Origin: Alphaproteobacteria bacterium 46_93_T64
Lineage (GTDB): Bacteria; Pseudomonadota; Alphaproteobacteria; Sneathiellales; Sneathiellaceae
NCBI GenBank assembly: GCA_002163135.1
Contig: MAAN01000027.1
Location: 1-64,000, forward strand
Reading direction: 5' to 3'
DNA length: 64,000 nucleotides
Position numbers and translations under genes: made by a program. Below the pieces are notes generated by a model. It was given only the letters and a program-made list of their open reading frames with translations, ran no database searches and was not told where the DNA came from. Of this stretch, positions 8,508 through 17,920 are shown one piece after another. The stretch's first letter is position 1, and every line of letters begins with the position of its first letter.

Positions 8508-9496
8508 GAGGCCGTTACCATTTTCATATTGAAGCAAGAGACAGAATGCCGGTCCGTAATTTGAGAAAGATCCGGGCGGTTAGTCACACAATTTTCACTT
8601 TGATACGAGCATCTGGGGGCGAATGTGCATCCCTTACCAAGCTCAGTGAGAGATGGAACAACGCCCGGAATCTCAGCGAGATATGGCCGTTCGTCACTCG
8701 GGTTTTCCTCAAGATGTGGAACACAAGCTATCAAACCGCGCGTATATGGGTGATACGGATTGGTCAGAATATCTTCGGTATTGCCGGTTTCGATCACATG
8801 TCCTGCATACATAACCGCAACACGATCTGCAAGTTCCGCAATTGCTCCCATATCATGGGTTATCATAATGATGGCCGTTCCGGTTTCCTGCTGCAGCTCT
8901 TTAATCAGATCAAAGATTTGCGCTTGAACCGTTACATCCAGAGCCGTCGTCGGTTCATCAGCAATCAATACTTTTGGATTGCAGGCCAGAGCCATGGCAA
9001 TCATCACCCGCTGACGCATACCACCTGATAATTCGTGAGGATATGCTCTTGCGCGAATAGTGGCCTCTGGGATACCGACACGATCCAGCATCTTGATTGA
9101 GCGTTCCCACGCTTCTGCTTTCGTTGCTTTTTCATGCAACAAAATAGCTTCCGCAATTTGATCGCCTACACAGAATACCGGGTTTAAAGATGTCATTGGC
9201 TCTTGAAAGATCATCGAAATTTCTTTGCCGCGCATCTGTTGAATTCGCTTGTTGGACGCTGTTAAAATATTTTCGCCGTTCAACTCAATTTCCCCGCCCG
9301 CTATCTTGCCCGGTGGTGACGGTATCAATCCCATGATTGAAAGGGCCGTCATGGATTTACCACATCCACTTTCCCCAACAATTCCCAATATTTCACCCGC
9401 ATGAACATCAAGCGAGACCTTATTCAAAACCCGCGCGATCCCTGCCCTGGTTTTAAACTCAACAATCAGGTCTTTTACTGATAACAAAGGCTCCAT
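8504..9496 (-). CDS. dppD: Dipeptide/oligopeptide ABC transporter ATPase (DppD/OppD-like)
   Basis: 330 residues starting MEPLLSVKDLIVEFKT. Walker A GESGCGKSMT, Q-loop MIFQEPMTSLNP, signature LSGGMRQRVMIAMAL, Walker B LIADEPTTALD and MITHDMGAIAE are all present. The C-terminal oligo_HPY region has GCTFAPRC. The start overlaps the permease stop by one base (TAATG) and its end overlaps dppF by four, showing translational coupling. It pairs with DppF to energise uptake through the two permeases. Confidence 0.9.
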   Translation of the reverse strand: MEPLLSVKDLIVEFKTRAGIARVLNKVSLDVHAGEILGIVGESGCGKSMTALSIMGLIPSPPGKIAGGEIELNGENILTASNKRIQQMRGKEISMIFQEPMTSLNPVFCVGDQIAEAILLHEKATKAEAWERSIKMLDRVGIPEATIRARAYPHELSGGMRQRVMIAMALACNPKVLIADEPTTALDVTVQAQIFDLIKELQQETGTAIIMITHDMGAIAELADRVAVMYAGHVIETGNTEDILTNPYHPYTRGLIACVPHLEENPSDERPYLAEIPGVVPSLTELGKGCTFAPRCSYQSENCVTNRPDLSQITDRHSVSCFNMKMVTAS

Positions 9497-10374
9497 TATC
9501 GATCCCTCAATCTTGGATTAAATGCATCATTAAGACCATCGCCAATCAAGCTAAACCCTAATACAGTTAAGAAAATCATGATCCCTGGCAATGTTACAAT
9601 CCACCAGGCATCCAGCACATACTCGCGGCCTGCGCCGATCATCAGCCCCCAGCTAAAGGTGTTCGGATCCCCAAGGCCTAAAAAACTGAGACCTGCCTCA
9701 AACAGAATTGCAACACCAATGGTCAAGGTCGCCGATACGATCAACGGTGCCAGTGAATTGGGTAAAATTACCCTCCATATAATTCTGCGATCTTTGGCCC
9801 CTATGGATTGCGCTGCTTTTACATATTCGAGACTTCTCACACGTAAAAATTCAGCCCTGGTCAGTCTGGCCGTCGTCGGCCAACTCACAATCCCGATGGC
9901 AGCAGAAACGACATAAATTGAGGGCGTGAAAAGTGTTACAAGAACCATCGCGAAAAGAAGCGCTGGCAAAACTTGAAAAAATTCCGTTAGTCGCATTAGT
10001 GTTTCATCAACGGCGCCGCCATAATAACCAGCCATGGAGCCAACCAGAATACCAATTGTAATTGTAATGGCTCCAGCAGTAAGTCCTACAAACAATGTGG
10101 CCCCGCCTCCATGCACCAACCCTGCGAGTATATCCCGGCCCAGATGATCGGTGCCAAGCGGAGCATTTTCAACTAGGCCCGGTGCGGTTAAGGGGGCCCA
10201 TATTATCTCAAATGGATCCACTGCATAAAGATAGGGACCCGCCAATGCGAAAAAAATAACCGCCAGTAATAAAATAAATCCAAGCAGGCCTGCCCAGCTT
10301 TGGCGAAAAGCTTTCACAGCTTCCACAAACGGATGCTGGCTTTTTGGGAGAGTTTGCTGTTGCACTGTGCTCAT
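9496..10374 (-). CDS. dppC: Peptide ABC transporter permease (DppC-like)
   Basis: 292 residues from the ATG at 10374, one base after the dppB stop, with GGGAGGG just upstream; an in-frame upstream codon at 10407 would overlap dppB and is less likely. It has an N-terminal membrane segment (WAGLLGFILLLAVIFFA) and the extracytoplasmic loop with GTDHLGRDILAGLVHG typical of DppC/OppC. The BPD transporter domain carries the EAA-like loop EYVKAAQSIGAKDRRIIWRV, and there are about six membrane spans. It forms the inner-membrane channel with DppB. Confidence 0.9.
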   Translation of the reverse strand: MSTVQQQTLPKSQHPFVEAVKAFRQSWAGLLGFILLLAVIFFALAGPYLYAVDPFEIIWAPLTAPGLVENAPLGTDHLGRDILAGLVHGGGATLFVGLTAGAITITIGILVGSMAGYYGGAVDETLMRLTEFFQVLPALLFAMVLVTLFTPSIYVVSAAIGIVSWPTTARLTRAEFLRVRSLEYVKAAQSIGAKDRRIIWRVILPNSLAPLIVSATLTIGVAILFEAGLSFLGLGDPNTFSWGLMIGAGREYVLDAWWIVTLPGIMIFLTVLGFSLIGDGLNDAFNPRLRDR

Positions 10375-10375
10375 G

Positions 10376-11353
10376 TCACCCTCCCGTCCGAATACGCGGA
10401 TCGACAAAACGATAAATAATATCTGTAATCACGTTGGCTATAATAACCAACAATGCTGAGAAGAAGAGAATACCGAGAACTGTTGGATAGTCACGCGCTA
10501 GAATTGAATCAAACGCCAACGTACCAAGTCCCGGCCAGCTAAAGACCGTTTCAACCAAAACGGCACCAGATATAATACTGCCAAACTGTAATCCAGCAAT
10601 TGTCACAACAGGAAGAATGGCATTTCGAAGAGCGTGATAGCCATAAATTTTGCTACTGCTAACTCCCTTCGCACGGGCTGTCCGAATATAGTCCGACCCC
10701 AATATCTCTAGCATACTCGCTCGCGTCAATCTCGCATACTGTGCGATATAGACAATACCGAGAGTCAATGCAGGCAACACTAAATGCCGTAAAACATCAA
10801 AAATCTTTGCAAATACGCTACCCTCGACTGTGATGTCGTACATTCCAGAAATCGGGAAAATCGGAATTTTCCAAGCCAGCAATATGACAAGCATAATGCC
10901 TGTCCAGAAAATTGGCGCGGAATAGCCAATTACTGAAAACACAGTAATAAACCCGCTTAAAAATCCTTTGGGTTTATGGGAGGCTAAGACCCCTAGAAAA
11001 GTCCCAATAACGATGGCAAAGGTAAGCGCGGCTGTGACAAGAAGAATAGTCGGCCCAATACGTCCCATAATCAAATCAACAACTGGTGCATTGTAAAAAA
11101 AGGATTGTCCTAGATCTCCTTGAACCGCACGGGAAAGATAGATCCCCAGCTGAACAATGACAGGCTTATCCAATCCGTATAGCTGGCGTATTTCAGCCAA
11201 CATCTCCTCAGTCGCACCGCCCATTTCGCCCGCGATGACATCTGCGGGGTCGCCCGGTGCAAGATGAATAAGCAGAAAGTTCAGAACGAGCACAGCCAAT
11301 ATAAGAAGCGCGGCGTGAAGAAGTCGGCGGGAAAGAGTCAAGGCTAAATCCAT
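10376..11353 (-). CDS. dppB: Peptide ABC transporter permease (DppB-like)
   Basis: 325 residues. The N-terminal span and the motif LAPGDPADVIAGEMGG followed by YGLDKPVIVQ are hallmarks of DppB/OppB permeases. The later EAA loop DYIRTARAKGVSSSKIYGYH contacts the ATPases. About six membrane spans are evident. It lies 43 bp downstream of the binding-protein gene and is tightly coupled to dppC. As channel partner of DppC it imports the ligand delivered by the periplasmic binding protein. Confidence 0.9.
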   Translation of the reverse strand: MDLALTLSRRLLHAALLILAVLVLNFLLIHLAPGDPADVIAGEMGGATEEMLAEIRQLYGLDKPVIVQLGIYLSRAVQGDLGQSFFYNAPVVDLIMGRIGPTILLVTAALTFAIVIGTFLGVLASHKPKGFLSGFITVFSVIGYSAPIFWTGIMLVILLAWKIPIFPISGMYDITVEGSVFAKIFDVLRHLVLPALTLGIVYIAQYARLTRASMLEILGSDYIRTARAKGVSSSKIYGYHALRNAILPVVTIAGLQFGSIISGAVLVETVFSWPGLGTLAFDSILARDYPTVLGILFFSALLVIIANVITDIIYRFVDPRIRTGG

Positions 11354-11396
11354 TTGACACCTACCCGCCGTTTATTACAAATAAAAACAAGCATTC

Positions 11397-12971
11397 TTAC
11401 TTGATATACACATTATCCATCGGTGACATCATCCCCCAGATAGTCAGAGGAGCATTACCGATTTTGTTGCTGTATGCCGTATGGTAAGGCAGTGTATTTA
11501 TGAAAATTTGCGGGGCATCATCCACAATAATTTTCTGCGCTTCTTGATATATAGTAATGCGCTTACTTTGATCTTGCTCTACCGCAGCTAATGCGAGCAA
11601 ACCGTCAACTTTTTCGTTGCAATAGCTTTGAGTATTCGACCAGATCACACCTTTACGAATATTACCGCACGTGTAAGTCCGGTGTACACCGATAACTGGA
11701 TCACCCCAGTTGAAGACCACATCCATAGACATGTCGAAATCATGACCACCAACACGTTTTGCCCAAGTTGGGAAGTCTGGTGCGGCACGAAGTTGAACAT
11801 CAATTCCAACTTTTTTCAATTGTGGCTTTAGATACTCGGCAACGTTTTTCTGCATTTCTGCGGGGCCTGGTATGTAATCCACTTTCAAGCTGAACCGCAC
11901 TCCGTCTTTGTCTGCCTTGAAACCGGCTTCATCGAGCAAAGTTTTAGCTTTATCCAGGTTCAAATCAAATTTGTTTACGTCAGCAGCATAAAATGGACTA
12001 CCGGGAGCAACAGGGCCCGTGGCCGGAGTTGAAAACCCGCCATGCAACGCATTAACGATGAAGTTACGGTCCACACTATAGCCGATAGCCTGACGCACAC
12101 GTTTGTCCTGTAGATATTGGTTCTTGGTGTTGAACGCGAGCCAATTCATTGGTCCAACAGCAGAATATCCTTTGTTCGTAACCGTTAGATCTTTGTTCTT
12201 TTTAAGCCTTCCAATATCACGCGTCGCAGACATGAACGGCAATATGTTGAGTTCCCCTTTGTCCATCGCAAGCGTCGTACTTGTGCTGTCCTTAAAGTTC
12301 TTAATGATAATCTTATCGAGATAAGGACGATCTTTGATGAAGTAATCTTCGTTCTTCTCAAGAATAATATGTTCACCCGGTTTAAATTCTACGAGCTTGA
12401 AAGGTCCAGATCCAACAGTTTTGCTATTTGCTGGATGGGTTTTAGCGTTTTGACCATCCCCGTAGATATGCTTTGGAATAATTGGTAAAAGAGCACCGGA
12501 CATAGCGAGCAATGCAGCAGGATGCGGCTTATCAAAAATTAGAATAGCTGTATGGGCATCGGGTGTTTCTACAGAAGATACCGGTGCAAACATTGACTTG
12601 AACGGATGATTTTCTTTTACTGTTTTAAGTGAAAAAGCCACGTCTTCAGAAGTAATTGCTTTTCCATCGTGAAATCTCGCATTTTTCCGCAAGTTCAGTG
12701 TAATGCTTTTCCCATCAGCTGCAATACTCCAGCTTTCAGCCAAATAAGGCTGAGGCTGCCAGTTTTCATCAAATCGTAGAGGAGAGGCAAAAATCTGCGT
12801 TCCGGGTACTGCTGTCGCAATTCCAGATTGAACCGCCGGGTTTAAATGTCGTGCTTTCTGAGTAGTCCCCATAATCAAGGTACCACCTGATTTTGGCTCT
12901 GCATTGGCCACCCCGGTTGCCGCGAACGCAGCAAACGCCGTTGTGGCAATGATTGAAATCAAAGTCTTCAT
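11397..12971 (-). CDS. dppA: Periplasmic substrate-binding protein of a peptide-type ABC transporter (SBP family 5)
   Basis: 524 residues with a Sec signal peptide (MKTLISIIATTAFAAFAATG, cleavage near ANA-EP). The mature part has the family-5 pattern: SGGTLIMGT, then LAESWSIAADGKSITLNLRK, RFHDGKAITSEDVAFS, and KRVRQAIGYSVDRNFIV. The length is normal. It is the first gene of the dpp-like operon, as expected for the most strongly expressed subunit. Family 5 includes di/oligopeptide, nickel and opine binders; the nearby amidohydrolase suggests an amide or peptide-like ligand, which is inference. Confidence 0.9.
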   Translation of the reverse strand: MKTLISIIATTAFAAFAATGVANAEPKSGGTLIMGTTQKARHLNPAVQSGIATAVPGTQIFASPLRFDENWQPQPYLAESWSIAADGKSITLNLRKNARFHDGKAITSEDVAFSLKTVKENHPFKSMFAPVSSVETPDAHTAILIFDKPHPAALLAMSGALLPIIPKHIYGDGQNAKTHPANSKTVGSGPFKLVEFKPGEHIILEKNEDYFIKDRPYLDKIIIKNFKDSTSTTLAMDKGELNILPFMSATRDIGRLKKNKDLTVTNKGYSAVGPMNWLAFNTKNQYLQDKRVRQAIGYSVDRNFIVNALHGGFSTPATGPVAPGSPFYAADVNKFDLNLDKAKTLLDEAGFKADKDGVRFSLKVDYIPGPAEMQKNVAEYLKPQLKKVGIDVQLRAAPDFPTWAKRVGGHDFDMSMDVVFNWGDPVIGVHRTYTCGNIRKGVIWSNTQSYCNEKVDGLLALAAVEQDQSKRITIYQEAQKIIVDDAPQIFINTLPYHTAYSNKIGNAPLTIWGMMSPMDNVYIK

Positions 12972-13088
12972 GCCTGGCTCCTGTTAGATTTGAATTTTGG
13001 TATTATTTTTATCTAAAAAAGCTAGTTCAGAAACACATCAAAGGTAAAATATATTTTTGAATGGTTATTAGTTTATTTTTGTGTGGAA

Positions 13089-14030
13089 CTAGATCTTTGT
13101 GGCGGTATGAAGAACCGCACCATCGAATGCCCCTCTTCTCAAAAGATCAAGACAAGTATCAATCATTACTTGGTCAACGGAACTTACATCGGTATCTGCG
13201 CGATACATAATGCCAAATTCTACGGACTGATATGCATTAGATATTGGAATACGGACGATATCACCAACCATATATTGCTGTTTCTTCAACGGTTTCAAAT
13301 TGAAAATAGAATAACCAAGTCCCGCAGCAACCATACTCCTCACCATTTCAGCAGATTTTGACGAATACCCAATTCTCGGGGTCAAACCTTCATTTGTAAA
13401 CAATTTGAACATATAATCTCTGGTTTGGGAAAGATCCAAAAGGATCATAGGTTCTTGATAAATATCGTTCACGCTCAATGACGTGCTTTTCGCTAATGGA
13501 TGGGTACTCGGCAATACAATATGCGGCGGAGCGCTGAACAATCGAATAAATTCTATATTTGGTTGCGGCGGAATTGATTGATAGGCAAATGCCACGTCAA
13601 ATTCACTCGCAAGCAGCTTCTCATAGAGCTGCGGTGCGTCGCCTTCAGAAAACTCGATTGTGATATCTGGATGATTGTCTGCGATTGAACGTGCGACAAT
13701 TGGTAACAATATCGGGGCTGCAGGTGTAAAGCACCCCATTCTTATTGATCCGCTTATACGACGTGTTTGATCTGATAATGCCGCTTCAAACGTTCTATTG
13801 GCTTTCAGCAATTCGCGAGCATGCCCAAGAAAAGTCAATCCGTATCTCGTTGGCGTTATCCCTTTGGAGGGGAGTCTTTCGAAAAGAGCCCGGTTCGTGT
13901 CTTGTTCCACAACATCAATCGCCGCCGAAATTGAGGAAGGCGATATATTAAGCTCTTGTGACGCCCTTGCAATAGAACCATGGCGCGCAGCGACGTCTAT
14001 ATAATGCAACTGTTTGAGGGTGTATTTCAT
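13089..14030 (-). CDS. LysR-family transcriptional regulator
   Basis: The helix-turn-helix region begins MKYTLKQLHYIDVAARHGS and continues IARASQELNISPSSISAAID, the classic LysR DNA-binding domain. The effector-binding domain starts near residue 85 (SGSIRMGC) and fills the rest, about 313 residues in all. In-frame upstream codons at 14033 (ATG) and 14051 (GTG) are alternatives. It lies upstream of and parallel to the dpp-like operon and is divergent from the amidohydrolase gene across about 106 bp, so it most likely controls one or both. The effector is unknown. Confidence 0.88.
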   Translation of the reverse strand: MKYTLKQLHYIDVAARHGSIARASQELNISPSSISAAIDVVEQDTNRALFERLPSKGITPTRYGLTFLGHARELLKANRTFEAALSDQTRRISGSIRMGCFTPAAPILLPIVARSIADNHPDITIEFSEGDAPQLYEKLLASEFDVAFAYQSIPPQPNIEFIRLFSAPPHIVLPSTHPLAKSTSLSVNDIYQEPMILLDLSQTRDYMFKLFTNEGLTPRIGYSSKSAEMVRSMVAAGLGYSIFNLKPLKKQQYMVGDIVRIPISNAYQSVEFGIMYRADTDVSSVDQVMIDTCLDLLRRGAFDGAVLHTATKI

Positions 14031-14136
14031 CATTCTTCTATTAATTAGCACAATAACAGCGAAATAAACTATTTTTCAGAGGTTAGGCCTGTCCGTAAAC
14101 TTTTTGCAATAAGAAAAATTCTGAAGGATCGAAAAC

Positions 14137-15768
14137 TTGGGACTAATAACTGTTTTTAAAGCTAAAAAAATTATCACTATGAATCCGGGTAATCCCACCG
14201 CGACACATGTTGCCATTAGAGATGGCCGCGTCCTTTCTGCCGGTTCCGAAGAAGAGATGGCCGGCTGGGGACAATATGAACTGGATGAAAGCTTTAGGGA
14301 CAAAATACTGATGCCAGGTATGGTCGAGGGTCACTCCCATTTAATGGCTGGCGGCATCTGGAACTTCACTTATGTAGGGTATCAGGGCCGCATTGATCCG
14401 GACGGCGGAGCGTGGCTCGGTGTCAAGACTATTGAAGATGTTCTAGATCGGTTACGAGAGGTTGAAAAAACACTTTCAGCAGATGTTCCGCTCGTCGCAT
14501 GGGGACTTGACCCTATTTTCCTTGAAGGTCGGAGAATGGATAAAACCGACCTAAATTCTGTCAGCAAAACAAGACCAATTGCAATTATGCACTCGAATTT
14601 TCATTTGATGACTGTCAATTCTGTATCTTTGGCATTAGCAGAATATGACGAACATTCCGATCTTGATGGGATTGCGAAAAGCCCCGATGGTTCTCCAAAC
14701 GGTGAGTTGCAGGAAATGGCAGCAATGTATCCCGTGATGCGGCGTCTCAATATCGATTTCAGAAAACTCGGACGATCCGAGGTGGGAATTGTAAACTTTG
14801 GCAAGGTTTGTAATCGGGCGGGTGTTACATCGGCAACTGATTTGCTAAATGATCTGCCAGATGAAGACGTTGCTGAGATGCAAGGATTAACAGGTAAAGC
14901 AAATTATCCGGTTCGCTTGCACACCATGCTAAATGGTCTTTCCATGCCACCTAGCGAGATTAAAAAACGCGCTCTGGAGCTTAAGAAACTTTGCACAGAC
15001 AAACTCATTGTAGGTGCCGTAAAAATTGTAACAGATGGTTCAATTCAAGGTTTTACCGCCCGAATTAAATGGCCAGTCCATTATAATGGTGCGCCAAACG
15101 GGATCTGGAATATTGCACCAGAACAGCTAAAGATACTCGTCACGGAACTTCATGACGCGGGCATCCAGATGCATATTCATACAAATGGTGATGAGGCCAT
15201 AGATGCAGCGCTTGATGCTTTGGAAGCCGCAAAAATTAAAAATAATCGTCCTGACATTCGTCATGTTTTACAACATGTTCAAATGGCAGATAACGCTCAG
15301 CTTCGAAAAATGAAACAATTGGACGTTCTCGCCAACTTCTTCTCTAACCATATTTATTATTTCGGTGATAAACACGCGGCCCTGACCATTGGTCCAGAAC
15401 GCGCACGAGGTATGGATCCCTGCCAGTCTGCTATCAATATTGGCGTTCCCTTCGCCATTCACTCTGATGCGCCGGTGACTCCAATGGGGCCCTTGTTTAC
15501 AGCATGGTGTGCGGTAAACCGTATTACAGAAAGTGGTGAAGTTCTGGGTCCAGAGGAACGGATTTCCGTGAAAGACGCCCTTTATGCAATTACACTTGGG
15601 GCAGCCTATACATTACATATGGACCATGAAATTGGATCCATTGAATCTGGAAAATGGGCTGATTTCGCTGTTTTAGAGCAGGATCCAGAAGGTGTAGATC
15701 CAATTTCCCTTCGTGATATATGTGTTTGGGGAACAGTTGTTGGCGGAGTTAAATTACCAGTATCATGA
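14137..15768 (+). CDS. Metal-dependent amidohydrolase, YtcJ/AepA-like (Amidohydro_3)
   Basis: 543 residues from a TTG start with GAAGGA at 14123-14128. The N-terminal beta domain (GLITVFKAKKIITMNPGNPT) is followed by the metal-binding HxH in MVEGHSHLMAGG. Further candidates for metal ligands and catalysis are VGAVKIVTDGSIQG, MHIHTNGDEAID and the late Asp in AIHSDAPVTPMG, so the site is complete. Family members hydrolyse amides, formamides or cyclic C-N bonds. The product should be cytoplasmic, as there is no signal peptide. Its stop overlaps the start of a CobW-family GTPase gene by ATGA, which hints that the GTPase serves its metal centre. The dpp-like importer nearby may bring in the substrate. 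Confidence 0.85.
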   Translation: MGLITVFKAKKIITMNPGNPTATHVAIRDGRVLSAGSEEEMAGWGQYELDESFRDKILMPGMVEGHSHLMAGGIWNFTYVGYQGRIDPDGGAWLGVKTIEDVLDRLREVEKTLSADVPLVAWGLDPIFLEGRRMDKTDLNSVSKTRPIAIMHSNFHLMTVNSVSLALAEYDEHSDLDGIAKSPDGSPNGELQEMAAMYPVMRRLNIDFRKLGRSEVGIVNFGKVCNRAGVTSATDLLNDLPDEDVAEMQGLTGKANYPVRLHTMLNGLSMPPSEIKKRALELKKLCTDKLIVGAVKIVTDGSIQGFTARIKWPVHYNGAPNGIWNIAPEQLKILVTELHDAGIQMHIHTNGDEAIDAALDALEAAKIKNNRPDIRHVLQHVQMADNAQLRKMKQLDVLANFFSNHIYYFGDKHAALTIGPERARGMDPCQSAINIGVPFAIHSDAPVTPMGPLFTAWCAVNRITESGEVLGPEERISVKDALYAITLGAAYTLHMDHEIGSIESGKWADFAVLEQDPEGVDPISLRDICVWGTVVGGVKLPVS

Positions 15769-16712
15769 ACAATAGAATGTCCCCGCTTCCCATTACGGTG
15801 ATTGCAGGTTTCTTGGGAAGCGGCAAAACAACTCTGGTAAATCATCTCCTCCGAAATGCCGGAGGTCAACGCCTGCTCGTTATGGTAAATGACTTTGGTG
15901 ACATCGCTATTGATGCGGATTTGATCCGCGATCAGGATGGAAATACCCTCACCCTTGCAAATGGATGCGTGTGCTGCAGCATGGGAGGGGACATATTTCA
16001 AGCTTTTGACGATGCACTCAACATGACCCCTGCACCTGACCAGCTTATCATTGAAGCCAGCGGTGTTGCTGAGCCATCGAAAATCGCAAATTTTGGCAAG
16101 GCTGAACCGGATTTAACATTAAACGCAATTGTAACATTGATAGATGCTGAAAATATTCAGAACTCTTTATCGGACAAACGACTAGAGGGTGTCATCAATG
16201 AGCAAATTTCAGCGGCACATCTACTCATTCTCAACAAGACTGATTGCTGTTCGGCAGACGAGGTCAAAAAAATAAAACTATATCTCATTGATCTTAATCA
16301 GAGCGCAGGATTAATGCTTACCAATCATTCCAAAATTACGCCAGAGGTCTTGTTTGGATCGACTATAAACTTTTGTACCCAACTTAGTGAAAACAAATCA
16401 ATCAATCATAAACATGACGAGGTGTTCACACAACTTTCAGCCTCCATTAACAAACCGTTGGATCCTGAATTTATCAAACAATGGGCGTCAGAGATTTCAT
16501 CTAAGGTTATTCGGCTCAAAGGTATTTTTCGAGACGTAAATGATCCCGATCGGGTTTGTACAGTACACCGCGTCGGCACGCGTGTAGAAATTGCTCAATT
16601 AAGGCATCCCCACACAGAGAGCACCGAATACGGCATGGTCGCTATTGCACCTAAAGGCGACTTCGATGAAAATCAATTAAGACAAAAATTTGCAATGCTC
16701 TGTGATTTATAA
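15765..16712 (+). CDS. CobW/COG0523-family GTPase (metallochaperone-like)
   Basis: 315 residues. Walker A is GFLGSGKTTLVNHLL, the metal-binding CxCC motif is NGCVCCSMGG, and Walker B-like and specificity motifs are IIEASGVAEPS and LNKTD. A shorter CobW C-terminal domain follows (about 230-315, with VCTVHRVGTRVE). COG0523 proteins bind Zn, Co or Fe and insert metal into client enzymes using GTP. The four-base overlap with the amidohydrolase stop suggests co-translation and that the amidohydrolase is the client. This is inference from position; vitamin B12 synthesis genes are absent here. Confidence 0.87.
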   Translation: MNNRMSPLPITVIAGFLGSGKTTLVNHLLRNAGGQRLLVMVNDFGDIAIDADLIRDQDGNTLTLANGCVCCSMGGDIFQAFDDALNMTPAPDQLIIEASGVAEPSKIANFGKAEPDLTLNAIVTLIDAENIQNSLSDKRLEGVINEQISAAHLLILNKTDCCSADEVKKIKLYLIDLNQSAGLMLTNHSKITPEVLFGSTINFCTQLSENKSINHKHDEVFTQLSASINKPLDPEFIKQWASEISSKVIRLKGIFRDVNDPDRVCTVHRVGTRVEIAQLRHPHTESTEYGMVAIAPKGDFDENQLRQKFAMLCDL

Positions 16713-16824
16713 TTTTGAGCAGTAACTTGAAATAAGGGTCGCGAGGAACCAATATCTTAAGTTACGAATACATTAACCATTACACACTACAGTTAAATTG
16801 AAATTCAAGTCTGAGGTCTGTTTG

Positions 16825-17880
16825 ATGTTGTCACGCAAGTTGTCGCCCTTGATTATTTTAGTATGTTCTATAGTTCTTTTCGGTTGCACTGAAGAGGATG
16901 CCTCCAAGTACAAATGGACCCTTCAATCCCACGCCGTAAAAACCAGCATTGACTATATTGAGCTGGAGAAAATGACCGACAACATCAGATTGATGAGTAA
17001 CGGTCGGCTAGATATCACCCCTAAATCTGCAGGTGAAATCGTAGGAGGTCCCAGCATCTTTGACGCTGTTAGTGAGCGAAAAATCGAAATGGGAAATGGT
17101 TGGCCTAACTGGTGGTCAGGACAACACCCTGCCTGGGCGGTCATGAATGCTGGCCCATTTGACTTTATGAACCTTGATGCTTCCATGATGTTCTTCCTTG
17201 CCGATGAGGGTACATCTCTTGCAAATGAACTTTCCGCCCCAAAAGGAATTATCTGGCGACCCGCATGGTGGCCTGGCATGGAATTTGGCTTACTTTCAAA
17301 AGAGCCTATTCGATCCCTAGAGGATTTAAGGGAAAAACGAGTTAGAATCGGCCCAGGTCTTCCCAGCGAAGTTCTGGCAGAAGCGTCTGGTGCCTTTACG
17401 ATACCACTGGTGCCAAGCGAGATACGTCCTGCACTCGAAAATAATAACCTGGATGCTGTTGAATGGACGACGACTGCCGGTGCCTGGAATTTAGGCCTGC
17501 AAGATTTTAGTAGTCACGCAATAGTACCTGCTATTTGGCAGCCCTCTGTTCTTGCCGATTTTCTTATCAACCAATCCGCATACGCAGAACTGCCTGAGGA
17601 TCTTCAAGCCATATTAGAAACTGCTATTAAGAGCTATACTTTAACAACTACTCTCATGGCAAAAAAAGAGGACGTAGCGGCCCTCAAGCAATTTAAAGAA
17701 AATGGGACCCAATTCAACCGATGGTCAGACGAAGATTTGATACGATGGCGGCAAGCCTCTGACAAGATTTTGGAAATCTATAAAAACAGAGATCCATTCT
17801 CCAAACGACTTATTGAGAAAAAGCAATTCTTTAAGCGTGAATACAACAAATATTATGAAGTTTTTGGTGCTTACGAATAA
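16825..17880 (+). CDS. TRAP-type solute-binding lipoprotein (DctP-like), no transporter genes
   Basis: 351 residues from the ATG at 16825, with GAGG upstream; a TTG at 16798 is in frame but the ATG gives a proper lipoprotein signal. The signal is MLSRKLSPLIILVCSIVLFG followed by Cys, an LFGC lipobox, so the protein should be membrane-anchored. The body is DctP-like: DITPKSAGEIVGG, MGNGWPNWWSGQHP, LEDLREKRVRIGPGLPSEVL, and LDAVEWTTTAGAWNLGLQD. No dctQ or dctM genes are adjacent; the next gene, 40 bp on, is a hybrid histidine kinase. The likely role is extracytoplasmic ligand sensing for that kinase, by analogy with binding proteins that feed two-component sensors. Confidence 0.85.
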   Translation: MLSRKLSPLIILVCSIVLFGCTEEDASKYKWTLQSHAVKTSIDYIELEKMTDNIRLMSNGRLDITPKSAGEIVGGPSIFDAVSERKIEMGNGWPNWWSGQHPAWAVMNAGPFDFMNLDASMMFFLADEGTSLANELSAPKGIIWRPAWWPGMEFGLLSKEPIRSLEDLREKRVRIGPGLPSEVLAEASGAFTIPLVPSEIRPALENNNLDAVEWTTTAGAWNLGLQDFSSHAIVPAIWQPSVLADFLINQSAYAELPEDLQAILETAIKSYTLTTTLMAKKEDVAALKQFKENGTQFNRWSDEDLIRWRQASDKILEIYKNRDPFSKRLIEKKQFFKREYNKYYEVFGAYE

Positions 17881-17920
17881 GTATCTTTTTTGTACATAGT
17901 GAAATGTAGATTTAAAGGTT

